The notes beneath the pieces were generated by a model. That model saw only the letters and a program-made list of their open reading frames with translations. It ran no database searches and was not told where the DNA came from. Shown piece after piece: positions 1 to 9,243 of a stretch of DNA of 64,000 bases. Origin of the DNA: Segnochrobactrum spirostomi (GTDB lineage Bacteria > Pseudomonadota > Alphaproteobacteria > Rhizobiales > Segnochrobactraceae); the NCBI RefSeq assembly GCF_009600605.1, contig NZ_VWNA01000001.1, positions 434,001 to 498,000 on the forward strand. Direction: 5' to 3'. Position 1 is the first letter of the stretch, and the number at the start of each line of letters is the position of its first letter. The position numbers were made by a program, and so were the translations under genes.

Positions 1-1
1 C

Positions 2-265
2 CCTCTGCCCGCCGGGATTCGGACCGGTGAAACCCGCACCGGAGAGATCCGGCGCCCGCGGCTCTCCGATTACGAGCCGGTGCCGCCCCCGGTCGACTTC
101 AACTTCGAGGAATGGCTCGCGGTCGCCCGCCGCCCGTCGGGCCGCGGCCGGCGCTGGCGCCATCCCCGGATCGCCCTCACCGGCTTTCTGATCGCCTGCC
201 TCGGTGCCGCGATCGCCTCGGGATGGCTGGCGGTCGTGCTGGTGGACGCCACCCTCGGCCGCTGA
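2..265 (+). CDS. 3' end of a hypothetical single-pass membrane protein
   Basis: The frame is open from the left edge to the TGA at 263-265, so this is probably the C-terminal part of a gene starting outside the window. The visible 87 residues are Arg/Pro-rich, include an acidic FNFEEWL segment, and end in one hydrophobic helix (about residues 58-82 of the visible part) closely followed by the stop. That fits a tail-anchored or small inner-membrane protein. A GTG at 80 could be an internal start giving 61 residues, but it has no clear ribosome binding site. I recognise no family. Confidence 0.4.
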   Translation, partial: PLPAGIRTGETRTGEIRRPRLSDYEPVPPPVDFNFEEWLAVARRPSGRGRRWRHPRIALTGFLIACLGAAIASGWLAVVLVDATLGR

Positions 266-531
266 TCGCGTCCGGCCCGGCCGCTTTCCGACCGATCTGC
301 AACGGCGGCCGGTCATGGCCGCTGGATCAATCCGGTATGGCCGGGGACCGTCGTCCCTCAGCCGGCGGGGTGCAGCATGGGGGTTGGACAGGATCGCCGG
401 CCATGCCGAAGCGGTCCGAACCGGGAATGGCCGGAGGAGGCCGTACCGAGTGCAGCCGCCTGGCCGAGTGTTCACCGCGGTTTCAGAATGATCGGCCTAT
501 CTAAGTCCGGTTTGCACTTGGAGGCCGTGCC

Positions 532-777
532 ATGAAGAAGTCCACTGTGATCGCCATTTGCGTCGGGACGATGATTCCGAGTGCGGCATGGGCGATGGCC
601 AATCCCGCATCCGTGTTCTGCGGCAAAATGGGGGGCCACACGGTCAACGCAAAGCTGGCCGACGGCAGCGAGATCAGCCTGTGTTACTTGCCCGGCAACA
701 AGATCGTCGAAGAATGGACCCTGTTCCGGATGTTCGACGGCAAGAAGCCGGCCCCTGGGCGAAATCCGTTCAAGTGA
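532..777 (+). CDS. DUF333 family small secreted protein
   Basis: An 81-residue protein. Residues 1-21 form a signal peptide (Lys-Lys N-terminus, hydrophobic core, Ala-Trp-Ala cleavage region). The mature part starts NPASVFC, then G-G, a second Cys in SLCYLPG and the segment VEEWTLFRM. This NPAS-x2-C / C-x-LP-G / EEWTL pattern is the DUF333 signature (putative hemolysin/YoaF-like small envelope proteins); biochemical function is unknown. The two conserved cysteines may form a disulfide in the periplasm. The start is fixed by a GGAGG about 7 bases before the ATG. It stands alone, with a GC-rich hairpin downstream at 789-809. Confidence 0.8.
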   Translation: MKKSTVIAICVGTMIPSAAWAMANPASVFCGKMGGHTVNAKLADGSEISLCYLPGNKIVEEWTLFRMFDGKKPAPGRNPFK

Positions 778-1120
778 CGGCGAATCGCCGGCCGCCACGG
801 CGGCGGCCGACCCGAGCGGGAAGGTCTCGTCGCGAACCGGATTCGCGCAGCCGTCCCCGCCGTTGCTATAGATGTCTCGGCAGCGTGATTTGACGAACCG
901 CCCTGGAGGTGCCGATTTCCTGCGGGCCTGAGTTCCGGGGGCCTTGGGTTCGTCGAGTCGAGATGCCGCACGCGCGTTCGTTTCATCCTGTTGCGTCGAG
1001 TGTCACCGGCTTTCTAGCGCCCGGGCGTCCGAAGGCGCGCGCGACGTCGGCACCGTCTCCGACGCCCTCCCCTCCGTCTCGTCCGAACATCCAACGCCTT
1101 CGATCGATGGACGTTCAGCC
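778..1120. other. 343-bp intergenic stretch with one hairpin
   Basis: No convincing gene. A perfect inverted repeat (8-bp GC-rich arms, 5-base loop) at 789-809 lies just after the DUF333 stop and could end that transcript, although no T-run follows. The rest is the leader of the diguanylate cyclase gene. Confidence 0.4.
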
Positions 1121-2679
1121 GTGACGGATTCGGACGAGATCGGGACACAGCGTGTCTCGTGGCTCGGGCGTCACATCTATCTCAACAATGGCGTCCTGTT
1201 GCTGTCGATGATCGCGATCGTGCTCATCGCGCTCTGGGACGGCCGCGCCGATGCCCTCCGGAGCGCCAAGACCTCGACCGAGAATTTGCAGGAGATGGTC
1301 GCTTCCGCGGTCGACAATTATCTCGCCATGGGCGCGTTCGTCGTCGACATGACCGCCAGCGAGATCAGCACGTCGAACGACCCCTCGCCCGATGCCGGTG
1401 CGCGGCGAGCGATGCGCCTGCAAAGCGCCCTCGGGCAGATGCGGGGGCCTCGTCCCTGATGGTGTTCGACGGTGCCGGCCAGCTCGTGAGCGGGGCCGGC
1501 GATCTGCCGATAGGGTCCGCCCGCGACGCGCTATACCGAGACCTCGCGAGCCAAGCCGGCGCGCGGGCATCGTTGAGCAAGCCCTTCGCCGATCCCGATT
1601 CCGATCACATGAGCGTCGCCTTGACCCGGCGATTGTCCAGTCCGGACGGAACGCCTAGCGATCTCGTCGCCCTCACCCTGCGCCTCTCCTACTTTCGCGA
1701 CCTCTTCGTCAAGCTCGCCGTCGGTGACGGCGGCGCCGTCGCGCTCATCCGCGCCGACGGGACCGTCTTGCTGCGCCAGCCGTCGAGCGGCGCCCTGCGC
1801 ACGAACGCGGACGTCGCCGATCGCCCCGCCTTCCGCGCCATGCTCGCCGAGCCTTCCGGCTTGATCGATCTCCCCCATGCGACCGCGGGCGCCCCGCGCC
1901 TCGTCGCGTTCGGCGCCATTCCGCGCTTCAGCCTCATCGCGGCGGTCTCGACCTCCTACACCTCGATCTATGGCGGGTGGGAATGGCGGGCAATCGCGAT
2001 GGGCGCGGTGATGTTCGGCGTCTGCTTCCTCGCTCTGATGCTTGCCGTCGCGCTGCGCCAGGAACTCAAACGGCGCGTCCGTGCGGAGACGCATCTGGCG
2101 ACGCTCGCGATCACCGATCCTCTCACCGGCCTCGCCAACCGCCGCCGCTTCGACGAAGTGCTCGAACGCGAATGGCGGCGCACCGGGCGAACGGGGTCGT
2201 CGCTGGCGCTCCTGATGATCGATGCCGACCGCTTCAAGGACCTCAACGACATGTTCGGGCATCTGCGCGGGGACGAGATTCTGCGCGCGCTCGCCCGGAT
2301 CATCGCGCAGAGTGTCCGGGAAACCGAGGACCTCGCGGCCCGCTATGGCGGAGAGGAGTTCGCGGTGATCCTGCCCGACATCAGTGCGGACGAAGCGCTG
2401 CGCGTCGCCGAGCGGATTCGCGTGCGGACGGGGCAGGAGCGTGTTCAGGCGTCACGCAGCGTATCCTGGGATCTCTCGGTCAGCATCGGCGTCGCCTTCG
2501 CGCGGCCGGATCTGTCCGCGCAGGCGATCGACCTCATCGAAGCCGCCGACCGCGCCCTCTACGCGGCGAAGGACGGCGGGCGCGATCGCGTCGTGGTCAC
2601 CATCATGACGGAGCCGGGCGAGGCGCCGCGCCACCAGGATCGCGCCGACGGCGCGGCGCTCAGGTCCCCGGCTGGGTGA
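1121..2679 (+). pseudogene. membrane sensor diguanylate cyclase (PDC/Cache-GGDEF), broken by a one-base frameshift
   Basis: Two frames together make one normal protein of about 519 residues. The first frame (GTG at 1121 to TGA near 1457) encodes the first membrane helix (LNNGVLLLSMIAIVLIALW) and the start of an extracytoplasmic PDC/Cache-type sensor. The second frame continues the sensor, the second helix (about 1984-2060) and a complete GGDEF domain with active-site GGEEF near 2350, so it should make cyclic di-GMP from two GTP. The inhibitory RxxD site looks degenerate: the Arg is one residue out of register. Adding one G to the G5 run at 1443-1447 restores a continuous reading frame (...LGQMRGASSLMVFDGAG...). 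This is either a real null allele or a homopolymer error. The 3' end overlaps the next minus-strand gene by 20 bp. Confidence 0.75.
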
Positions 2680-3010
2680 CGAGGCGGGCGCGCGCGACGA
2701 CCGAACCGTTGCGCAGATCGACCACGATCGCCATCCGTCCTTCCGGCGCATCGACCACCATGGTGAGGAGATCGCCGCTCGTGTTGGACGACAGGATGGT
2801 CGCGCCGGACGGCGCCGGCACGGCGATATCGAGGGGCGCGCCGGTGTGCGCCGTGCTCGGCCTGTTGACCGTGCGGTAGAGGATCGCCGAAAAGACCGCG
2901 ATGAGACCGGCCGCCATGGTGACGCCGGAGATGCGGACGAGGCGCGTCAAGCGCCGCTGCAGCCGCTCCGCCGCCGGATCGAGCGGCGCTTCTTTCTCGT
3001 CTTCGGACAT
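2660..3010 (-). CDS. small single-pass membrane protein, DUF6476-like
   Basis: 116 residues from the ATG at 3010: an acidic N-terminus (MSEDEKEAPLD), a basic amphipathic stretch, one membrane helix (about residues 29-46) and a soluble C-terminal domain of about 65 residues. From memory this resembles the DUF6476 proteins that sit divergently next to RluA-family genes in Rhizobiales, and the neighbour agrees; no function is known. The start is uncertain: an ATG at 3031 and a GTG at 3073 are in frame, but they would overlap the divergent pseudouridine synthase gene. Confidence 0.6.
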   Translation of the reverse strand: MSEDEKEAPLDPAAERLQRRLTRLVRISGVTMAAGLIAVFSAILYRTVNRPSTAHTGAPLDIAVPAPSGATILSSNTSGDLLTMVVDAPEGRMAIVVDLRNGSVVARARLVTQPGT

Positions 3011-3020
3011 GGAGGTCTTG

Positions 3021-4280
3021 GTGAGCGGCATGGGCGGGCGAAAAGCCTCCGGACGAAAGACGAGCGGCGACACGACGGGCGGCGAAGACCGCAGCCCCGC
3101 GGCACTGGACGCTCCATACGACGGTTCGACCGAGGCGCGCTACCCCGCGCCGACGGCCGAGGAGGATGCCACGCCCGCGGCGGATCTCGATCTCACAGGC
3201 GACGCCGAGAATCTGTTCGACGACGAAGCGCTCCTCGACGACGAGGAGGCGGAGGTCGGCGGCGAAGTGGCCGGCGGCTTGATCGAGACCGTGATCGAGG
3301 ACGGGACCCCGACCGGACGGCTCGATGCCGTCCTCGCCGCCCGCTTGGTCGAAGCGCTCGGCCCCGAGGCGCCGAGCCGCGCACGGCTTCAGGCGCTGGT
3401 GAAGGCCGGGAAAGTCACTGTCGACGGCCGGATCGTGCACGAATCGAGCCGAAAGATCGGCGCGGGTGCGCGGATCGCGGTGGAATTGCCCCCGCCCGAG
3501 CCGGCGACGCCGGAGCCCGAGGCGATTCCCCTCGACGTCGTCTATGAGGACGAAGCCCTGATCGTGATCGACAAGCCGGCGGGGCTCGTCGTCCATCCGG
3601 CGGCGGGTCACGCCCGCGGCACCCTCGTCAACGCCCTCCTGCACCATTGCGGCGACGATCTTTCGGGCATCGGCGGCGTGCGGCGGCCGGGCATCGTGCA
3701 CCGGCTCGACAAGGACACGTCCGGCCTGCTCGTCGTCGCCAAGACCGACCGCGCCCACCGGGGGCTCGCCGCACAGTTCGCCGATCACGGGCGAACGGGC
3801 GCGCTCGAACGGGCGTACATCGCTCTCGTCTGGGGGGCACCGCGCGCCGGCGGCGGAACCATCGACGCCCCCCTCGCCCGCTCGACCGCGAACCGCCAAC
3901 GCCGTGCGGTGGCGAGGTCGGGCGGCAAGGAGGCCGTCACCCATTATACGGTGCTCGAGCGCTTCGGCAGCGGCGACGAGCCGATCGCCTCGCTCATCGA
4001 ATGCCGGCTGGAGACCGGCCGGACCCATCAGATTCGCGTCCACATGGCCCACATCGGCCATCCCCTCGTCGGCGACGAGGAATATGGCGCGGGCTTCCGC
4101 ACCAAGGTGAACCGCCTTCCGGAGCCGGCGCACTCCCTGGCGGCGGCATTCGGCCGGCAGGCGCTGCACGCCGCGGTTCTCGCCTTCGAGCATCCCGTCA
4201 CCGGCGAGATCCTGGAGTTCGAGAGCGATCTGCCGGACGATCTCGCAGCGCTGGTCGAGGCTTTCCGGGCCATCCCGTGA
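3021..4280 (+). CDS. rluD: RluA/RluD-family 23S rRNA pseudouridine synthase
   Basis: Isomerises uridine to pseudouridine in structured RNA. RluD-type enzymes modify helix 69 of 23S rRNA in the late 50S particle. It has an S4 RNA-binding domain (RLDAVLAARL near residue 100 to KVTVDGRIV) and a catalytic domain with motif HRLDKDTSGLL, the nucleophilic Asp being about residue 230, plus downstream motif GRTHQIRVHMAHIGHPLVGD. The first 90 residues are acidic and low-complexity, longer than usual for the family. The GTG at 3021 follows GGAGG by 5 bases and is preferred; ATGs at 3009 and 3030 are alternatives. The choice between RluD and other RluA-family members rests on overall layout and the rpoH neighbour. 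Confidence 0.88.
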   Translation: MSGMGGRKASGRKTSGDTTGGEDRSPAALDAPYDGSTEARYPAPTAEEDATPAADLDLTGDAENLFDDEALLDDEEAEVGGEVAGGLIETVIEDGTPTGRLDAVLAARLVEALGPEAPSRARLQALVKAGKVTVDGRIVHESSRKIGAGARIAVELPPPEPATPEPEAIPLDVVYEDEALIVIDKPAGLVVHPAAGHARGTLVNALLHHCGDDLSGIGGVRRPGIVHRLDKDTSGLLVVAKTDRAHRGLAAQFADHGRTGALERAYIALVWGAPRAGGGTIDAPLARSTANRQRRAVARSGGKEAVTHYTVLERFGSGDEPIASLIECRLETGRTHQIRVHMAHIGHPLVGDEEYGAGFRTKVNRLPEPAHSLAAAFGRQALHAAVLAFEHPVTGEILEFESDLPDDLAALVEAFRAIP

Positions 4281-4422
4281 AGCGCGCGCCCATCACTCGA
4301 TGACGGCACCGTGAAGCGAGCGGCCGCGGTGCCGCCTCCGAAAAGGGTCGCGCTTTCGACATAAACGGCGTTATAGTCGGACGGTGCAGCGTGCCGAGAG
4401 AACGCCTTCCTGCGCCCAACCC

Positions 4423-4440
4423 CATCGGGAAATCCCGATG
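4423..4440 (+). promoter_or_regulatory. hairpin in the rpoH leader
   Basis: A perfect inverted repeat, 7-bp arms CATCGGG/CCCGATG with a 4-base AAAT loop, 124 bases before the rpoH ATG. It lies in the 284-bp gap between rluD and rpoH and may be a leader structure. Neither a heat-shock promoter nor a thermosensor fold could be assigned by eye. Confidence 0.3.
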
Positions 4441-4564
4441 AAGGGCGAGGAACTGGAGGCCCGCCGCAGCCCTTCTCCGAGAAGAGGTGCGGTGTGTCGC
4501 ATGGGCGCTGCGCGGGTCCTGCCCGACCGGGGGGACACGACTCGAACTCGAGGAGGGCGCAATC

Positions 4565-5485
4565 ATGGCCCAACCGTCTCTTCCCGCGATCGCTGCCGGC
4601 GAAGGCGGCCTGTCGCGTTATCTCGAAGAGATCCGGCGGTTCCCGATGCTGGAGCCGCAGGAAGAATACATGCTCGCCAAGCGCTACAAGGAACACGACG
4701 ATCCGGCGGCGGCGCATAAGCTCGTGACTTCGCATCTGCGCCTCGTGGCGAAGATCGCGATGGGCTATCGCGGCTACGGCCTGCCGATCGGCGAGGTGAT
4801 CTCCGAAGGCAATGTCGGCCTGATGCAGGCCGTGAAGCGGTTCGAGCCCGACAAGGGCTTCCGCCTCGCCACCTACGCGATGTGGTGGATCAAGGCCGCA
4901 ATTCAAGAATATATCCTGCGCTCGTGGAGCCTCGTGAAGATGGGCACCACGGCGAGCCAGAAGCGGCTGTTCTTCAACCTGCGCAAGGTGAAGGGTCAGA
5001 TCCAGGCGCTCGAGGACGGCGATCTTCGCCCCGAACAGGTCGCCCAGATCGCGACCAAGCTCGGTGTCAGCGAGGAGGACGTCATTTCGATGAACCGTCG
5101 CCTCTCCGGCGACGCCTCGCTCAACGCGCCGATCCGCGCCGATTCCGAATCCGGCGAGTGGCAAGACTGGCTCGTGGACGAGTCCTCGACCCAGGAACAG
5201 GTGCTGGCGGAGAGCGAGGAGCTCGCGAACCGCAAGCAGCTCCTGAAGAACGCCCTCGGCGTCCTGAACGACCGCGAGCGCCGCATCTTCGAAGCGCGCC
5301 GCCTGTCGGACGACCCGATCACGCTCGAGGATCTCTCGACGGAATTCGGCGTTAGCCGGGAGCGCGTGCGTCAGATCGAAGTGCGCGCCTTCGAGAAGGT
5401 CCAGGACGCGGTCCGCGATGCGGCACGCGAGATGGAGCGGCCTCGCCGCGAACTCGAGCGCCCTCAGGCCGCGATCGGCGCGTAA
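4565..5485 (+). CDS. rpoH: RNA polymerase heat-shock sigma factor RpoH (sigma-32)
   Basis: 306 residues, the normal length for sigma-32. Region 2 carries RLATYAMWWIKAAIQEYILRSW (core binding and -10 recognition), followed directly by the RpoH box QKRLFFNLRK, which separates sigma-32 from the housekeeping sigma factor. Region 4.2 ends with a helix-turn-helix (LSTEFGVSRERVRQIEVRAFEKVQ) for the -35 element. It directs transcription of chaperone and protease genes after heat or proteotoxic stress. The start follows a GGAGGGCGCAATC ribosome binding region. Many alphaproteobacteria carry more than one rpoH; which paralogue this is cannot be told here. Confidence 0.95.
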   Translation: MAQPSLPAIAAGEGGLSRYLEEIRRFPMLEPQEEYMLAKRYKEHDDPAAAHKLVTSHLRLVAKIAMGYRGYGLPIGEVISEGNVGLMQAVKRFEPDKGFRLATYAMWWIKAAIQEYILRSWSLVKMGTTASQKRLFFNLRKVKGQIQALEDGDLRPEQVAQIATKLGVSEEDVISMNRRLSGDASLNAPIRADSESGEWQDWLVDESSTQEQVLAESEELANRKQLLKNALGVLNDRERRIFEARRLSDDPITLEDLSTEFGVSRERVRQIEVRAFEKVQDAVRDAAREMERPRRELERPQAAIGA

Positions 5486-5491
5486 GGGTGG

Positions 5492-5513
5492 GGCACGGCG
5501 GCACTGCCGTGCC
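5492..5513 (+). terminator. hairpin directly after rpoH
   Basis: Perfect 8-bp stem GGCACGGC/GCCGTGCC with a 6-base loop, 7 bases after the rpoH stop. The tail is pyrimidine-rich but not a clean T-run, so termination may be partial; a stronger terminator follows at 5717. Confidence 0.4.
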
Positions 5514-5631
5514 GTTCCTCCCCTCCCGTCGGCCCTTTCGGTGAAGGGGCGCGAAGGGCGGACGAGGCGGTAAGGTTCAACGCCGAGCGTTGTGACAAAG
5601 CCTTTTCCAAAGATGACCGTTGACGTGATGG

Positions 5632-5682
5632 CCCCTCGTCCGGCACTTCGCGCCACCTTCTCGCCGCTCGCGGGGAGAAGGA
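5632..5682 (+). repeat. REP-like palindromic repeat, family A copy 1
   Basis: A block starting CCCCTCGTCCGGC, then CCACCTTCTC and GCGGGGAGAAGG, containing short internal palindromes. It matches two better-preserved copies at 54929-54976 and 55029-55080. The unit is familiar as a dispersed intergenic palindrome in Rhizobiales genomes. Confidence 0.6.
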
Positions 5683-5716
5683 AGGATGGGTACCGTCTCG
5701 TCTCAATCGCATCCTC

Positions 5717-5739
5717 GCCCGGCAGTGCCGGGCGTTTTT
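5717..5739 (+). terminator. intrinsic terminator of the rpoH-side transcript
   Basis: Perfect 7-bp GC stem GCCCGGC/GCCGGGC, 3-base loop, followed by GTTTTT: a textbook rho-independent terminator on the plus strand. It lies about 230 bases after the rpoH stop, so the plus transcript probably has a long 3' region containing the family A repeat, or a small RNA ends here. Confidence 0.7.
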
Positions 5740-5766
5740 GTATGCGGGTGGAGCTTCGCCCGCGCC

Positions 5767-7050
5767 CTATTCGGCGTGCTTGTGCCGGACGCGCTGGACC
5801 AGGAGCCAAAGCCCGACGATGACTGGCGGCACTGCGATCGCGCTCGCGATCGCCGGATCGACGGGGAAGCCCGCTTCGTGCAGGCCCTCGGCGACTTTGC
5901 CGATCAGCGCCACGACATAATAGGTGATGGCCGCGACCGAGAGGCCCTCCACCGTCTGCTGCAGTCGGAGTTGAAGCCGCGCGCGCAGGTTCATCGACAG
6001 GAGGAGGTCGCGGTTCTGCTGTTCGAGCTCGACGTCCACGCGGGTGCGCAAGAGGTTGGCGGCGCGGGCGATGCGGGTGGCGAGCGAGGCTTGGCGATCC
6101 TCGATCGCCTTGCAGGTGCGCATCGCCGGACCGAAGCGGCGCTGCAGGAAGCCCTGCCAACTGCCGTATCCCGGGAGCCGCTCCTCCTGAACCGAGGCAA
6201 GCCGTTCGTTGACGATCTCGTTGTAGGCGCGGGTCGCCGCGAAGCGGTAGGCGGAGGCCGCCGCTTCCGCCTCGATCTCGGCGGCGAGGCGCGACAGCCG
6301 TTCAAGCAACACTTGGTTGTCTTCGAGCCCACGGGCGGTGCGCATCGCACCCGAAATCTCGACGAGTTCCCCTTCCATGCGCCGCACGGCGGGATCGAGT
6401 TTCTGGGCCTGCGGCAGACCGAGCAGCGCGAAGGTGCGATAGGTCTCGATCTCGATGAGGCGCTGGACGAGGGCGCCGGCGCGCGTCGGCGCCAGATCCT
6501 CGCCGAACACGCGGATGCGGGTGAAGCCGTCGGCGTCCTGACGGAAGTCGGTGGCCGCGATCGCCTCGCCGCCCGCCATACGGGCGACGCAGAGGCTGAT
6601 CGGATCGAACGGCTCGAGGCCGACATCGAGCAGATCCGGCATCGGCAATACGTCCACGCGCACGGCCGCGACGAGAAGGCCCGGCTGCACGAAGCCGCTG
6701 GCGAAGGGATGTTCCGGCAGCCGGCCCGTGCCGGGCGCCGCATCGAAGGTGTAGGTCGTGTATTCGGTGTGCTGCTCCCACCGCAGCGTGCCACCATGGA
6801 GTACGAGATGGTGGTGTTTGATTTCCGCGCCCGGGCCGGGCACGCCGCAACTCCGGCACAGCCGCTCGAACGCGGCGCGGTCGGAGGCGGCCGCCTCGGG
6901 TGGCGTCGCGAAAGCCAGATGAAGAATGATGCGCGGCGTGTCGATGAGATGGAACGGGCGTGCGTGCATCTCCCCGAGCAGGGTGGGCCGCTGCGGGTGC
7001 GCCTTGAAGCCGAACGTGCTGCCGACCAAGTCGGCGTGATCGTCGCGCAT
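5767..7050 (-). CDS. DUF3422 family membrane protein
   Basis: 427 residues. The N-terminal half begins HPQRPTLLGEMHARPFHLID, the conserved start of DUF3422. A long helical stretch follows (about residues 230-360, rich in Glu/Arg/Leu, likely coiled coil). Two membrane helices sit at the C-terminus (SVAAITYYVVALIGKVAEGL and AIASAIAVPPVIVGLWLLVQ). The family is widespread in proteobacteria and functionally uncharacterised; the layout suggests an inner-membrane protein with a large cytoplasmic domain. It is transcribed away from glk, with a 282-bp shared upstream region in which I see no clear site. Confidence 0.8.
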   Translation of the reverse strand: MRDDHADLVGSTFGFKAHPQRPTLLGEMHARPFHLIDTPRIILHLAFATPPEAAASDRAAFERLCRSCGVPGPGAEIKHHHLVLHGGTLRWEQHTEYTTYTFDAAPGTGRLPEHPFASGFVQPGLLVAAVRVDVLPMPDLLDVGLEPFDPISLCVARMAGGEAIAATDFRQDADGFTRIRVFGEDLAPTRAGALVQRLIEIETYRTFALLGLPQAQKLDPAVRRMEGELVEISGAMRTARGLEDNQVLLERLSRLAAEIEAEAAASAYRFAATRAYNEIVNERLASVQEERLPGYGSWQGFLQRRFGPAMRTCKAIEDRQASLATRIARAANLLRTRVDVELEQQNRDLLLSMNLRARLQLRLQQTVEGLSVAAITYYVVALIGKVAEGLHEAGFPVDPAIASAIAVPPVIVGLWLLVQRVRHKHAE

Positions 7051-7332
7051 GGATGTGTTAGCCCCACCTCGTGTCCACGAACCGCAGCCGACCGTCCGGT
7101 CCGCGCCGCTCGAGGCGTCATCTGAGCGATGCGATGCCGTTCACGCAAGCGGCGTCGTCGTCGCGTTCGGCGCCGATTCGGGCTGAACCGTCCGGCTTAC
7201 GGCAACATTCCCGTTGCGCTGCCGCGAGCGGAGCGGCGACACGCGGGAAGAGCCTTGACACCGCCCGCAGGTCGGTGATGGCTTCCCGACCGATCGACAA
7301 GAGCCGCGTGCCGGCAAAAACGAGAGAGAAAG

Positions 7333-8355
7333 ATGGCCCACGCCTCCGACACCGGCCCACTGCCTTTTCCGGTTCTGCTCGCCGACATCGGCGGCACCAA
7401 CGGACGGTTCGCCTTGCTCGAGGACAAGCAGGCCAAGGTCACGGTCTTTCCGTTCGTCCACACCAAGGATTATCCCTCGCCTGTCGAGGCGGCGCGCGCC
7501 GTGCTCGCTGCGGCCGGCGCTCCGGCGCCGCGCTCCGCCGTGCTCGATCTCGCCGGCCCGCTCGACAACGAACGCATCGTCCTCACCAATGCGGCCTGGG
7601 AATTCGAGCCGCGCCGCCTCGTCGCCGACCTCGGGCTCGAAGATCTCGTCCTCGTCAACGATTTCGAGGCGCTCGCCCTCGCGCTGCCGGTGCTCGCGGG
7701 CGACGACATCGTCCACATCGGCGGCGGCGCGCCGCATCCGTCGGGGCCGCGGGTCGTCGTAGGCCCTGGCACGGGCCTCGGCCAGTCCGGCCTCATCCAC
7801 AGCGGCCAGCATTGGGTGCCGATCCCGAGCGAGGCCGGGCACGCCGATTTCGGCCCCATCACCGACGAGGATTTCGCGCTCTGGGCGAAGCTCGAGAAGA
7901 GCCACGGCCGCATCACGCCTGAGACCGTGATCTCCGGTCCGGGCCTTCTGCGCCTCTATCACGCCGTCGTCGCCGTCAACGGCGCGACGGCGATCGCCGC
8001 GACTCCGGCGGACGTGACCGACGCCGCCGACCGCGGCGATCCGCTCGCGATCCACACCCTGCGCCTCTTCACGATCTATCTCGGCCGCTTCGCGGGCGAT
8101 CTGGCGCTGACGTTCCTCGCGACCGGCGGTGTCTTCCTCGCCGGCGGCATCGCCCCGAAGATCGAGAACTTCCTGACGGACGGCACCTTCCGCGCCGCCT
8201 TCGAGGACAAGGCGCCGCTCGCCAAGCTCGTCAGCGACATCCCGACCCTGCTGATCCGCCATCCGCTGCCGGCCATCGAAGGCCTCGCCGCCTTCGCCCG
8301 CGACCCGCGGCACTATTATGTGCCGGCAAACCACCGCCACAAGCGGGAGGGGTGA
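7333..8355 (+). CDS. glk: glucokinase
   Basis: 340 residues. Phosphorylates glucose with ATP to glucose 6-phosphate. Motifs of the bacterial Glk family: phosphate-binding LLADIGGTNGRFAL at the N-terminus, VLDLAGPLDNERIVLTNAAW, catalytic-loop region LVNDFEALA, VVVGPGTGLGQ, and adenosine-binding FLAGGIAPK near the C-terminus. The start is supported by a purine-rich AGAGAGAAAG before the ATG. Together with zwf at 27.4-28.9 kb it indicates glucose entry through glucose 6-phosphate, probably feeding an Entner-Doudoroff route; no other enzyme of that route is visible in the window. Confidence 0.95.
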   Translation: MAHASDTGPLPFPVLLADIGGTNGRFALLEDKQAKVTVFPFVHTKDYPSPVEAARAVLAAAGAPAPRSAVLDLAGPLDNERIVLTNAAWEFEPRRLVADLGLEDLVLVNDFEALALALPVLAGDDIVHIGGGAPHPSGPRVVVGPGTGLGQSGLIHSGQHWVPIPSEAGHADFGPITDEDFALWAKLEKSHGRITPETVISGPGLLRLYHAVVAVNGATAIAATPADVTDAADRGDPLAIHTLRLFTIYLGRFAGDLALTFLATGGVFLAGGIAPKIENFLTDGTFRAAFEDKAPLAKLVSDIPTLLIRHPLPAIEGLAAFARDPRHYYVPANHRHKREG

Positions 8356-8607
8356 CCGCCCCTCGGAGATCGCACCCACGGGGCGGCGGACGAACCTCGA
8401 CGCCCGCGCCCACGGGCGGAGGCGGATCCTTCGACGTCTGAGTGCCGAGCCGGCGAAGCGTCAGAACCTTCGGCCGTTGTCGGCGGGGGCCGGCAACGCG
8501 ACCCTCCACCAAGTCTCCACACGACCTCCACCGAACGTCGGCGTTCGGAGGATATCGGTCCGCGGCCGCCTCGTCGCAGAGGGGTGACGAAAGCGAGGAC
8601 CGAGCGC

Positions 8608-9177
8608 ATGACGGCGACGCCGACGACCCACCGCGCCATCAAATATCCAGCGGCGATCCGGATGCTGCACTGGATCAGGGCGGTTCTGATCTTGGGGCTG
8701 ATCGCATGCGGCTGGTTCATGACGGGGCGCGCCGAAGATAGCCCCCTGGCCGCCGTTCTCTATCCGAACCACAAACAATTCGGCGTCCTGGTCTGGCTTC
8801 TCGCGGTGGTGCATCTCGCCCTTCGCCGGCATTACCGCGCCGTGTTGCCCCACGAGCCCAAATCGCTGAAGCCTTGGGAGAAATGGCTCTCCCACATTAT
8901 TCATCGCCTGATCATCGCGATGACGCTCCTCACCCCCATGCTCGGCTATGCCATGTCGAGCAGCCTCCCGGACGGCGATGGCGTACCGTTCTTCTTCCTG
9001 TCCCGCGTGCCGGAAATCCTGCCGAAGAGCGAGACGGCCTTCTCCGTCTTCCAGACGCTGCACGAATATTCCGCATATCTTCTGCTGGGCCTGATCGTCC
9101 TGCACGTGGCCGGCGCGCTCAAGCATCGGCTGGAGGACAGGAACGGCGAAACCGACGTTCTTCCCCGAATGCTCTGA
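8608..9177 (+). CDS. cytochrome b561 family diheme membrane protein
   Basis: 189 residues with four membrane helices. Conserved histidines suited to b-heme ligation occur in RMLHW (helix 1), in WLLAVVHLALRRH (helix 2) and in HEYSAYLLLGLIVLHVAG (helix 4), the pattern of bacterial CybB/YceJ-type cytochrome b561. It would carry electrons between quinol and a periplasmic or soluble partner, possibly as superoxide:quinone oxidoreductase as shown for E. coli CybB. An ATG at 8608 preceded by GCGAGG is chosen over an in-frame GTG at 8584. Confidence 0.85.
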   Translation: MTATPTTHRAIKYPAAIRMLHWIRAVLILGLIACGWFMTGRAEDSPLAAVLYPNHKQFGVLVWLLAVVHLALRRHYRAVLPHEPKSLKPWEKWLSHIIHRLIIAMTLLTPMLGYAMSSSLPDGDGVPFFFLSRVPEILPKSETAFSVFQTLHEYSAYLLLGLIVLHVAGALKHRLEDRNGETDVLPRML

Positions 9178-9243
9178 GGGGACCGCGCAACACCGGCACG
9201 ACGCTCTGCCGGCCCCGGCGCCATCGTCAAGGACTGCGCGAGG

